From assembly GCF_900112235.1 (NCBI RefSeq), contig NZ_FOLH01000002.1, positions 124,001 to 188,000 of the forward strand: DNA of 64,000 nt, given 5' to 3'. Origin of the DNA: Marinospirillum celere. GTDB taxonomy: Bacteria > Pseudomonadota > Gammaproteobacteria > Pseudomonadales > Halomonadaceae. Position numbers and translations under genes: made by a program. Below, piece after piece: positions 48,582 through 57,429 of the stretch (the stretch's first letter is position 1; each line of letters starts with the position of its first letter). The notes below the pieces were generated by a model. It was not told the DNA's origin and did no database searches. It saw only the letters and a list, made by a program, of their open reading frames with translations.

Positions 48582-49270
48582 CGAAAACCTTAATGTTGGT
48601 AGAAGATGAAGCCAGTTTACTGGACAACCTGGAAGAAATGTTGGAACTGGAAGGCTTTGACATTATCAAGGCGATGAACGGCGGTGAAGCCCTGGCTCAA
48701 TTAAAAACGCATCAACCGGACTTGATCGTCTGCGATATTATGATGCCAATGATGGATGGTTTTGAATTTCTGGAGAAGGTGCGTGCCCAGCCGGAAACCG
48801 CCAGCTTGCCGTTTATTTTTCTAACTGCAAAAACCTCTGAAGAAGACCAGCGCCTAGGTCGTGAACTAGGGGCCGATGACTATCTGACCAAACCCTTTAC
48901 CCGTGAAGGCCTGTTAAAAGCCATAGGCCTGCGCTTGGGTAAACAACACTCACTAAGTCACCTGGAGCGAGAACGCAGTCATCAATCGGGTTCGCGCCGA
49001 AGTCAGGCGGTTTTGATGCGTATTGCTGCCGTTGAAGGGGATGTAAAGACCCTGGAAGACCTGATTCAGGAGGGGGGTAATATTGACTTGCTCGATGAAC
49101 AGGGCAACTCAGCACTGATGTTTGCTGTGATGATGCGCAATGAAGAAGCGGCTCGAATTCTACTCAATGCTGGCGCTGATCCCAAATTGAAGCATCCAAA
49201 AACCAGCTTGAGTGTTCAGGAAATGGCCAGAACCATGGGACTCAACCGTTTGGCTAGAGAAATGGGCTAA
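48578..49270 (+). CDS. Response regulator with ankyrin repeats
   Basis: A 230-residue fusion. The receiver (1-120) has Asp53 (VCDIMMPMMDG), Thr (FLTAKT) and Lys (YLTKPFT). After a basic linker, residues 145-230 form ankyrin-type helix pairs (LMRIAAVEGDVKTLEDLI, GNSALMFAVMMRNEEAARIL, NAGADP). Ankyrin repeats bind proteins, so output is probably a phosphorylation-controlled contact rather than gene regulation. The overlap with the kinase upstream and a 3-base gap to the next kinase place it between two histidine kinases. Confidence 0.85.
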   Translation: MTKTLMLVEDEASLLDNLEEMLELEGFDIIKAMNGGEALAQLKTHQPDLIVCDIMMPMMDGFEFLEKVRAQPETASLPFIFLTAKTSEEDQRLGRELGADDYLTKPFTREGLLKAIGLRLGKQHSLSHLERERSHQSGSRRSQAVLMRIAAVEGDVKTLEDLIQEGGNIDLLDEQGNSALMFAVMMRNEEAARILLNAGADPKLKHPKTSLSVQEMARTMGLNRLAREMG

Positions 49271-49273
49271 GAG

Positions 49274-52033
49274 ATGGCTAACAAGCGTGCCGGTAAGCTG
49301 GGGATTTTCTTACTTCTAGCCTTGCTGGCTTGCCTGGGCAACTATTTTGCTGTCCCGCTTTTATTTGGGGTCAGTTTGTTGTTGGGTAGTATCTTTATCT
49401 ACCTGTTGTTGTTTTATTATGGACTGCCCTTAACGCTTGTCGCTGCTATCCCTGCTTACTTGCTGACCTGGCTACTCTGGGGGCATCCCTGGGGAACCAT
49501 CACTCACCTGCTTGAATTGATCCTGGTTGCAGGGCTCTTGTCACATTACCGGTTTCGGGAACTACCCTTGCTGGTTGCCATCTATTGGCTACTTTTGGGT
49601 ATTCCCGGTGGATTACTGATTTACCACCAGGTTTTGGGATTACCCTGGCTGGATGCCTGGATGATTATTGGTAAACAGGCCCTGAATTCTCTGGCGAATG
49701 CTACCCTGGCGCTAACTCTTATTTACTTGCTGCCTGATCGTTTAGGTCTGCGCAAAAGACCTGAAATGTCGATCACTGATTTGTTTTTTTATCTGCCCAC
49801 GCTAATGCTGGTTTTAGGCAGCCTGGTGATTGTCATGATTACTGGTCACTTTCAAATGGAAAGGGCCCAAGCTGAAATACAGCAGCAGTTGAGAGGTGCA
49901 CAAAGCTTTGTGGTCCGGCAGTTGGATCAAAAGCTGGGCAGCTTACATGATCAGTTATCCCGGATTAATCAGCTCTGCCAGAGTACTCTGGATGATGAAA
50001 CCAGAACACGTCAATGCTATGACCGGCAAGTAATAGGCACCCCCTTCCAGGAACTGCTGTTAAGGCCCATGTCGGGCTCCGATTGGAATAACCTGACCAG
50101 CTTTTCACGCTTGGATGAATTTAGCCAATCCCTTAATGCTGACTTGGAATCCAGTCTTAGAGAGCTTCAGGAGACTGGACGCAACCGAACCCAACGTTTA
50201 ACCGATACCGGTGAACTGCTATTAGTGCGCCGGGTATTTAATGACTATTTGCACCAAAATTGGCTGGTAGCCAGAGTTGATCTCAGTGAACTCAACCTGG
50301 ATTTGCTTGCTGCTATGGTTTATCCAGAGCTGCGCTATATCTGGCAATTGGGTGAACAGGAACTACTGGCTAACCAAGCTGCTATCGACCCGGTTTTACC
50401 ACTTGCAAAGCATCTGGATGCTTCAAAAGATGGACAATTTTTGCATTGGTTGCCTGATGAAGGAGCGACTGCTGTTGGTCGTTGGGGTAATTCCATTTAC
50501 TACCTGCAAAATCGGCTTGAAAATCTGGGTATTGCTTTGCCTGGCTCAATTCGTATAGAGCTGCGCCCCCGCCAAATGCAAGAAAATCTGTTTAGCATGT
50601 ATGCGCTTCTCTTTGGTTTATCTTTTTTATTAATTCTGGTCGGCTTACTGATTACCCGCTTGGTTTCTGTATGGATTGCCCGCCCGGTTAAAGATTTGAT
50701 TAAGGTGGCAGAAAATATTCCTTCTCAACTACCTCTGCCAATAGAATCTTGGCGCTGGTCACAAAAATACCCGGTATTGGAATTCAATCAGTTAGGTGTC
50801 CAACTGGAAACCATGGGACGCTTGCTCAAAGAGCAGTTTGGCGAACTTCAGGAAAAAGAACAGCGCCTGGAGGAGGTCATTGCAAACCGTACTCGGGAAC
50901 TGGTTGATGCGCATCAGCACTTACAAAGTGTGATGGATTCCATGGAAGCCGTGCTTTGGTCTGCAGACCTGCAACTTAATGAAGGCAAAGCCCTGTTCAA
51001 GTTGAACTTTATTAGTCCCAGTGTCCTTTATTTAACAGGCTATTCAGCCCGTGCCTGGCTGGGTGATGCTCAGGGCTTAATTCGGCGTGGCCTTGATAAG
51101 AAACAGGTTGCGGGAGTATTGCAAGAATTGGGTCATATGGCGCAACGAGGTAGGGGCCGTCTTGTCATGCGCTTTTGGAATCCGAAAGAAGAAGAATGGC
51201 GCGTTATGACCCTAAGATACTGGCTGGTATATTCGGCTGAAGGACGACCTTTGCGTGTTGATGGTTTGATCACTGATATGACTGAAACCTATGAAGCGGA
51301 AGAGAAAGTTAAAGAACAGGAAGAGCTGCTTTTGCATCAGTCACGCCGAGCCGCAATGGGAGAAATGGTTTCCAATATTGCCCATCAGTGGCGGCAGCCC
51401 CTAAATAGCCTGCGTCTGACTTTGGGGAATCTTCAGGATGCGCGAGAGTTTGGTCAATTGACTGAAGACTTGTTTGATGACAGCCTGCAACAGGCCGATA
51501 AGCTGATTACCCAGATGAACCAAACAGTTAGGGATTTTGTGACCTTCTTTAGGCCACGCAAGGAGGCCCGAGTGTTTAATTTGGCTGATTTGGTTGACCA
51601 GTCTTTGGATGTGATGCAAACCAGCCTTCAGTCGATGGAGTTGCACTTGGATGTGGACAAGGATATTCGCGTAAAAGGTTACCCCAATGAAGTGCTGCAG
51701 GTGATTATGGTCATTTTGCAAAACTCCCGTGAAGCGATTAAGGACCAGAAGGGGCTGGCTGGAGAGGTTTGGATCACCCTGAAAAAAGAAAAGAGCCAAG
51801 CATTGCTAACCCTGGAAGATAACGCGGGCGGTATTCCCGAGGAGGCCATCAGTAAAGTATTTGACCCTTACTTTACTACCAAGGCAGAAGGAACAGGCAT
51901 CGGTCTTTATATGGCCAAAATGGTGATAGAAAAACAAATGCAGGGTGAAATTCAGGTGGTCAACTCAGCGAAAGGTGCTTTGTTTACCCTGGCTTTTCCT
52001 TTAACCGATGAAAGTGTTGACGAATCCCTTTAA
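49274..52033 (+). CDS. Membrane sensor histidine kinase with PAS domain
   Basis: A 919-residue kinase. Hydrophobic helices fill roughly residues 8-200 in an integral-membrane sensor-like block. An extracytoplasmic segment (about 200-440) follows, then another helix (about 445-465), a HAMP-like stretch, a coiled coil, a PAS domain (about 550-670) and the kinase core with His near residue 703 (NIAHQWRQPLNSL) and DNAGGIP, GTGIGLYM motifs. The HQWRQPL type of HisKA marks the family of large membrane kinases with variable sensors. The end overlaps the opposing GGDEF-EAL gene by 4 bases. The ligand is unknown. Confidence 0.87.
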   Translation: MANKRAGKLGIFLLLALLACLGNYFAVPLLFGVSLLLGSIFIYLLLFYYGLPLTLVAAIPAYLLTWLLWGHPWGTITHLLELILVAGLLSHYRFRELPLLVAIYWLLLGIPGGLLIYHQVLGLPWLDAWMIIGKQALNSLANATLALTLIYLLPDRLGLRKRPEMSITDLFFYLPTLMLVLGSLVIVMITGHFQMERAQAEIQQQLRGAQSFVVRQLDQKLGSLHDQLSRINQLCQSTLDDETRTRQCYDRQVIGTPFQELLLRPMSGSDWNNLTSFSRLDEFSQSLNADLESSLRELQETGRNRTQRLTDTGELLLVRRVFNDYLHQNWLVARVDLSELNLDLLAAMVYPELRYIWQLGEQELLANQAAIDPVLPLAKHLDASKDGQFLHWLPDEGATAVGRWGNSIYYLQNRLENLGIALPGSIRIELRPRQMQENLFSMYALLFGLSFLLILVGLLITRLVSVWIARPVKDLIKVAENIPSQLPLPIESWRWSQKYPVLEFNQLGVQLETMGRLLKEQFGELQEKEQRLEEVIANRTRELVDAHQHLQSVMDSMEAVLWSADLQLNEGKALFKLNFISPSVLYLTGYSARAWLGDAQGLIRRGLDKKQVAGVLQELGHMAQRGRGRLVMRFWNPKEEEWRVMTLRYWLVYSAEGRPLRVDGLITDMTETYEAEEKVKEQEELLLHQSRRAAMGEMVSNIAHQWRQPLNSLRLTLGNLQDAREFGQLTEDLFDDSLQQADKLITQMNQTVRDFVTFFRPRKEARVFNLADLVDQSLDVMQTSLQSMELHLDVDKDIRVKGYPNEVLQVIMVILQNSREAIKDQKGLAGEVWITLKKEKSQALLTLEDNAGGIPEEAISKVFDPYFTTKAEGTGIGLYMAKMVIEKQMQGEIQVVNSAKGALFTLAFPLTDESVDESL

Positions 52034-54174
52034 GCCTCTCCGGTCAGGCGTTCAATTAAGTCTGTTGCTGTCATCGGCTTGGCAAAGAGGTAACCTTGAT
52101 AATGGCTGCACTGCATACGGGTTAGGCACATTAGCTGGTCCTGAGTTTCCACCCCTTCAGCAATCACGTCCAACTTGAGCGCGTGGCCCATCGCAACAAT
52201 GGTTTCTACCAAGGCAAGAGCTTCTTGGTCACCTGGCAAATCTCTGACAAAGCTTTGATCTATCTTCAGTTGTTGTAGTGGCAGCCGTTTGAGGTACTGA
52301 AGTGACGAGTAGCCGGTACCAAAGTCATCCATGGAAAAACGGATACCCAACTCTTGCAGGGCCTTCATCTTGGTAATAGTGGGGTTCATATTGGTTAACA
52401 GAGCACTCTCTGTTATTTCCAGTTTCAAACGCTGAGGATTGATACCTGTTTGCTCAACGAGGCCTTGAACCTCTTCAACCCAGTTATCCTGTTGGAATTG
52501 GCGCGCACTAACATTAACGGCGAGTTCCAGTTTGGCCGTAGCTGGATGAGTCTCCCAAGCTTTCAGTTGTTTGCAGGCTGTTTCCAAAACCCAGTGACCC
52601 ACCGATAAAATTAAATCACTTTCCTCGGCTAAAGGAATAAACTGGCCTGGTGAAATAGGACCTTTTTCTGGATGTGTCCATCGTAGTAAAGCTTCAGCGC
52701 CCAAGGGCTGGTTGTGTTTGCCGACCTGAAGCTGATAATGAAGTTCCAGCTGATTCCTTTCCAGTGCGAGATGTAGTTCCTTTTCAATCCAAATTCTTTC
52801 TTCAAGCTCCGCCTGAATGCTTGGATCATAAAAACAGATCTGATTGCCGCCTGATTCCTTGGCCAAACGCATGGCTGATTCACCTTTACGCAGTAGATGA
52901 TTCGCATCCTCTTTACAGTCATCAAAAAAGACCAAGCCCAGGCTTAAAGTCAATGAGTAGGTTTCACCGTCAATCACGTAGGGCTGGCTGAGCTGTTCTT
53001 GCAACCAAAAGGTATATTCACGAGCCTGTCGAGCTGCTAGTGGCCGCTTCGGGTGCAGGTTGTCCAAGATCAAAGTGAACTGATCGCCACCCAAGCGGCC
53101 AGGAGCACTTGGATCCTTGATCAGCTTGTTAAAACGTTCGGCAAAAATTTTTAATAGTTGATCGCCAGTGGCAAAGCCTCGCACGGCATTGATGCTGCTG
53201 AATTGATCGATATCGATACAAACCAAAGCGCCTGAACGTTGTGCCGTCTGGCTGATTTTCATGGAGTGTTGTAGGTGTTCGTTTAGTAGTTGCCGGTTGG
53301 GTAATTGGGTTAGCTGATCATAATAAGCCAAGCGTTCAGCCAGCTGTTCCGCTGCTTTGCGTTTACTTTCTGAAGTGTGGAAAGACAAGAGTGCAGAGGC
53401 AACCCGGCGAAACTCTCCGGTACTGCTTTTGCTCATTTTTTCCATATTCGCCACGGCAGCTTCAGCATCTCGGTTACTGGCCAGAGAAACCAGTGCCTGC
53501 GTGATCATTAACAGCCGGTCAGCAAACCAACGAATCAGCATCAGGGAGACAAACAGCAGGCTAAGCAGGGCAACCAAGCCTGCCAGCATTTGTTTTTGGG
53601 CGGTACTTAAAAACTCTAGTGAAGCAACTTGTGTACGCTCTTCTGCCTGTTCAGCCAAGAGGGTTTTGATGTGGTTGATGTCCTGAGTAGCCTCATGGAA
53701 CTCCAAGTAAGCGTGCTGAAGAGTCTGTTCAGCTTTTTCAGGGTTCGTTTGCAAAATCTCCAAAGCTTCTAACGCAAAATTTTGATAATCAGCAAAAGCA
53801 GTTCTTAGTCTTAAGCGTGAGGTTTCATTGACGGCAGAAACCAGGGCTGATTCAGCCAGAGATTCCACCTGATTTGCCAACTGATTAAAGCTTGCTTGCT
53901 GATCACTGTAAATAAAGCCTAGTTTAAGTTCGCCGACTAAGTCATTACGTGCAGCATTGATACTCACTAATAACTCCTGATGCTGGGCATCCAAGGCTTC
54001 AGTAAAACGTATGGCTTCTTTAATAGTACGCAGATCCTGGGTATTCAGAGTTTGGTAATTGGTGAACTGGGTTTTCAGTTGGTTAAGGGAGGAGGCCCCA
54101 AAAACCAGGGTAATAAACAGAATCAGCAGTGCAGGTAAAAGGAAAACAAGTAGCAGGTTGCGGCTGGTTGACAT
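52030..54174 (-). CDS. GGDEF-EAL protein with altered GGDEF (GGDQF)
   Basis: A 714-residue membrane protein. Helices near the N-terminus (about 7-27) and at about 195-218 bracket a periplasmic four-helix-type domain rich in Gln and Leu. The GGDEF motif reads GGDQF, losing the usual glutamate, so cyclase activity is doubtful. The EAL domain is intact: AEALLRW, the Asn in LAVNVSARQF, DDFGTGYSSLQYL and KIDQSF. It is therefore likely a c-di-GMP phosphodiesterase. It is a paralog of the next gene on the same strand. Confidence 0.9.
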   Translation of the reverse strand: MSTSRNLLLVFLLPALLILFITLVFGASSLNQLKTQFTNYQTLNTQDLRTIKEAIRFTEALDAQHQELLVSINAARNDLVGELKLGFIYSDQQASFNQLANQVESLAESALVSAVNETSRLRLRTAFADYQNFALEALEILQTNPEKAEQTLQHAYLEFHEATQDINHIKTLLAEQAEERTQVASLEFLSTAQKQMLAGLVALLSLLFVSLMLIRWFADRLLMITQALVSLASNRDAEAAVANMEKMSKSSTGEFRRVASALLSFHTSESKRKAAEQLAERLAYYDQLTQLPNRQLLNEHLQHSMKISQTAQRSGALVCIDIDQFSSINAVRGFATGDQLLKIFAERFNKLIKDPSAPGRLGGDQFTLILDNLHPKRPLAARQAREYTFWLQEQLSQPYVIDGETYSLTLSLGLVFFDDCKEDANHLLRKGESAMRLAKESGGNQICFYDPSIQAELEERIWIEKELHLALERNQLELHYQLQVGKHNQPLGAEALLRWTHPEKGPISPGQFIPLAEESDLILSVGHWVLETACKQLKAWETHPATAKLELAVNVSARQFQQDNWVEEVQGLVEQTGINPQRLKLEITESALLTNMNPTITKMKALQELGIRFSMDDFGTGYSSLQYLKRLPLQQLKIDQSFVRDLPGDQEALALVETIVAMGHALKLDVIAEGVETQDQLMCLTRMQCSHYQGYLFAKPMTATDLIERLTGEA

Positions 54175-54311
54175 GGATTACCCTGTTGTAAGGAGGCGAT
54201 CACTAAGCCTCCTTGCAGATAAGGTTCCTGTCAATTGATTGAATGATCACTTCTCAAGTATCTGGATTCATTGAATAAAGTTTCATGCATACTAATGGTA
54301 TACTATAAGTG

Positions 54312-56498
54312 TTACAAGTTGTTAAGTGTTTTGCTTGGGTGTGTTTTTGTTACACCTGCAGTCAACTGAGCGGTCAGGCCTTCGCCTGGTTGGGGGCGGG
54401 AGAACAGAAAACCCTGGAAAGCCCGGCATTCCATGCTGATCAGGAAATCTTGCTGCTCAGTTGTTTCTACCCCTTCAGCAATGACTTCCAGCTGCAAGGC
54501 ATGGCCCATGGCGATGATGGTTTCGACGATAGCAGCCCCTTCACGGTCTTTGGGCAGGTCTTTAATAAATGATTGATCAATTTTGAGCTGATCCAAAGGC
54601 AGGCGCTTCAGATACTGGAGTGATGAGTAGCCGGTTCCAAAGTCATCCATGGAGAAGGTAATCCCAATTTGCTTGAGTTCCAGCATCTTCAGAATGGTTG
54701 TTTCCATCTGCTCCAGTAGGGCGCTTTCGGTTAATTCGAGTTTGAGTAGGTGAGGGTTGATCCTATAGGTATCCAGCAAGGTTTTGATCTGACTGACCAA
54801 ATCATTCTTGTGAAACTGCTTGGCACTGATATTGACCGCTAGCGATAGATCCCGGGTTTCTGGATGTTCTTCCCACTGCTTAAGTTGCTTACAGGCTGTA
54901 GCCAAAACCCAGTGGCCTATCGGAAGAATTAACCCGGACTCTTCTGCGAGGGGGATAAACTGGCCTGGAGAGATATAGCCTTTTTCCGGGTGCTTCCAGC
55001 GGAGTAAGGCTTCTACACCCAGAGGTTGATTATTGGTACCAACCTGCAGTTGGTAATGAAGTTCCAACTGTTGTTCTTCGAGTGCTTTTTCCAGCTCTCT
55101 TTCCAACCAAATACGTTCTTCCAATTTGGCCTGAATCTGTGGATCAAAAAAGCTGCAGCAATTCCCACCAAGGTTTTTGGATTGGTACATGGCAGCTTCT
55201 GCCTTACGAAAGAGGCTGTCGATATGGCTATCTGCTTGGGTTAGATCAAAAAGCGTGAGACCAAAACTGGCTGTGAGTTTACGAGCCTGGCCATCAATAA
55301 TAAAAGGTTCGCAGAGCAGGCGACGAAATTTATCGGCAAAGCTTTGTGCCTGCTTGGCTGCCAGAGTGGGTTCTGGGTCCAGGTTGTCCAAAATCAGCAT
55401 AAACTCATCACCACCCAGACGTCCCAGGGCCGTTTTATCGATGAGCTGTTCACTTAAGCGTTCAGCAAAGGCCCGAAGAACTTTGTCGCCAAAGCTGGGC
55501 CCTTCGGATTCATTGATACTTTTGAACTGGTCCAGATCCATGAAGATCACACCACCCAAGCGCTGATGGCTCCGACAAATTTGCAAAGAGTGCTGCAGGT
55601 GTTCGGCAATCAAGCGACGATTGGGCAAACCCGTGAGATTGTCATAGTAGGCAAGACGGTAGTTTTCTTCTTCGGTTTTCTGGCGTAGACGCTCTGAATC
55701 CCGAAAAGCCAACAGGGCCTTAGCCAGGCTGTTGAACTCTCCGGTTGTGGTTTGTTCCAGTTTTTCAACAGACCTTAAGCGGGGTATGGAGTCTCTTTTA
55801 TGAGCGAGTCGGGACAGGGCTCGGGTAACGACCATTAGCTTACTGGTTACAAAACGAACCATAAATAGCATTAAGACCAGGGTAACCAGAAGCAACATTA
55901 AACCGAGAGCCAGTTGGCGCTGGAAAGACTGGGTAAAGCTTTCGGTACTGACTTGAGTTCTGACCCGGGTGCGTTCGGCCAAGAGTTGATTGATGCGGCT
56001 GGTGTAGGTATTAAAAGCCAGGAAGTTCTGCTCGGCTTCACGTAGATAATGGGCAGAGGTTGCAGGGTCAACCGCTATGATATCCGTTGACATGATGGCA
56101 AAACGCCGATACTCCTGAAAGGCTTCGTTGAGTAACTGGGAGGTGCCGTGATTAATGTCGATTAGCAGGGGGGAGTTGGCCATCTGATCAATGAGCTGCT
56201 GTAGCGTGCTGAGTTGATCCACTAAATTGCTATGGCTACGGTACAGCTGCAAGGGTGATTTTTCGCCCGCTTCTGCGGCTTGAAGTACTGCCATGAGTTG
56301 ATTGTGAACTTCTGCTAATTCTTGATTGAAGTCGGCGGCTTTTTCAATGGTTTCCAGGTCAGTAATGGTTAGCTTTTGCTTATTATCAAACTCGTTTTTC
56401 AGCTGCGATAGACTCCAGCCCCCAAATAAGAGAGCAAAGAGTACCAACAAAAGGGCTGGAAATAGAAAGTAAAACAGGAGCTTAGGGTTGGTTATCAT
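54312..56498 (-). CDS. GGDEF-EAL protein with both motifs intact
   Basis: A 728-residue paralog of the downstream gene, with the same two-helix periplasmic sensor layout. Here GGDEF is intact (RLGGDEFMLIL), as are EALLRW and DDFGTGYSSLQYL, so it could make or break c-di-GMP. The start lies inside the phosphatase gene (17-base overlap), with AAAGGA upstream, so the two are co-translated. Within the pair, one copy keeps the cyclase motif and the other has lost it. Confidence 0.92.
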   Translation of the reverse strand: MITNPKLLFYFLFPALLLVLFALLFGGWSLSQLKNEFDNKQKLTITDLETIEKAADFNQELAEVHNQLMAVLQAAEAGEKSPLQLYRSHSNLVDQLSTLQQLIDQMANSPLLIDINHGTSQLLNEAFQEYRRFAIMSTDIIAVDPATSAHYLREAEQNFLAFNTYTSRINQLLAERTRVRTQVSTESFTQSFQRQLALGLMLLLVTLVLMLFMVRFVTSKLMVVTRALSRLAHKRDSIPRLRSVEKLEQTTTGEFNSLAKALLAFRDSERLRQKTEEENYRLAYYDNLTGLPNRRLIAEHLQHSLQICRSHQRLGGVIFMDLDQFKSINESEGPSFGDKVLRAFAERLSEQLIDKTALGRLGGDEFMLILDNLDPEPTLAAKQAQSFADKFRRLLCEPFIIDGQARKLTASFGLTLFDLTQADSHIDSLFRKAEAAMYQSKNLGGNCCSFFDPQIQAKLEERIWLERELEKALEEQQLELHYQLQVGTNNQPLGVEALLRWKHPEKGYISPGQFIPLAEESGLILPIGHWVLATACKQLKQWEEHPETRDLSLAVNISAKQFHKNDLVSQIKTLLDTYRINPHLLKLELTESALLEQMETTILKMLELKQIGITFSMDDFGTGYSSLQYLKRLPLDQLKIDQSFIKDLPKDREGAAIVETIIAMGHALQLEVIAEGVETTEQQDFLISMECRAFQGFLFSRPQPGEGLTAQLTAGVTKTHPSKTLNNL

Positions 56499-57135
56499 CA
56501 GCCAGTCCTTTAGCTTTCAGGAGTCGTGGCCAGTCATCGGGGTAGATGCTACCCAGGTACTGGAAGTTACCGTCACCCAGAGGTTTGAAAATGACCAGGC
56601 TACCTTCAGGTGGGAAGTAGTCAATCAACTCGGCTAGGTTGGGTGCATGAGCAACGAGGGCGCGATTGCTTCCTTCTGGCTGGGGCTTGCTAATTAACCC
56701 TAGCGTTCGTGCAATAACCGGTTCTTTCTCTTCACTGGTTAAGGCAGCGGTATACATCAGCAGCTCTTCCACTTGGTAACCAGTTGTTGGAAAAGCGGCT
56801 TCGGTACTGTCGAGCGTACGACAAAAAGGGCTGGAAATAATGGGATCTAAAGGAAGCTGCAAGCGCGTCAGTGCTTGACCCAATTGCTGCATTTGTTGGT
56901 GGCCCTTGGCTGTTAATGGGCGCTGAGTGGCACAATCATCGAGACTGACGGGCACCTGGTCTGGGATCGAAGAATCCGTGTGACCATGGCGGATATAAAG
57001 GACGTAGCCACCTGTCTTAAGCTGGTCGAGAAGCTCTGGGGCTGCCCGCTGGGGCTCAAACGCGAAAGCCGGCAAATTGATACCCGCGATTAGGAAGACA
57101 AACACCAGGAGTAATTTAGAATGCTTGTTGTTCAT
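56482..57135 (-). CDS. Exported histidine phosphatase family protein
   Basis: A 217-residue protein. An N-terminal signal peptide (basic MNNKHSK, hydrophobic LLLVFVFLIAGI, then FAFE) predicts export. The phosphoglycerate mutase-like fold has the catalytic RHGH (about 49-52) and the late His in VAHAPNLAE, plus SSPFCRTLDS. The substrate is unknown. It heads an operon with the GGDEF-EAL gene, so it might act on a ligand sensed by that protein's periplasmic domain; that is a guess from context. AAGGAG precedes the ATG. Confidence 0.85.
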   Translation of the reverse strand: MNNKHSKLLLVFVFLIAGINLPAFAFEPQRAAPELLDQLKTGGYVLYIRHGHTDSSIPDQVPVSLDDCATQRPLTAKGHQQMQQLGQALTRLQLPLDPIISSPFCRTLDSTEAAFPTTGYQVEELLMYTAALTSEEKEPVIARTLGLISKPQPEGSNRALVAHAPNLAELIDYFPPEGSLVIFKPLGDGNFQYLGSIYPDDWPRLLKAKGLADDNQP

Positions 57136-57429
57136 ATCGGCTCCTTGTTACTTCCTTGGGTCCTGATGCACTGACTAGTAACCATCTTAAGAGGTTTGCT
57201 TGAGTTGTAAAGAAATCAGTGCGTGCAGCTTAACTTCCAGGATTAAAAATCACCTGAACCTTTACACTTTTTTCTGTTCATTATTGTCATCAGGGATTTC
57301 GATCTAGCAATTAAAGTTACTATTAGTATCCACTGAAACACTGAGGGCTTGTCAAGTGGGCTTTGGACGCATAGTCCACTGCTGACTTGTGGTATCTTGT
57401 TGGGCAAAGAGATGCGGAGAGGATCATCA

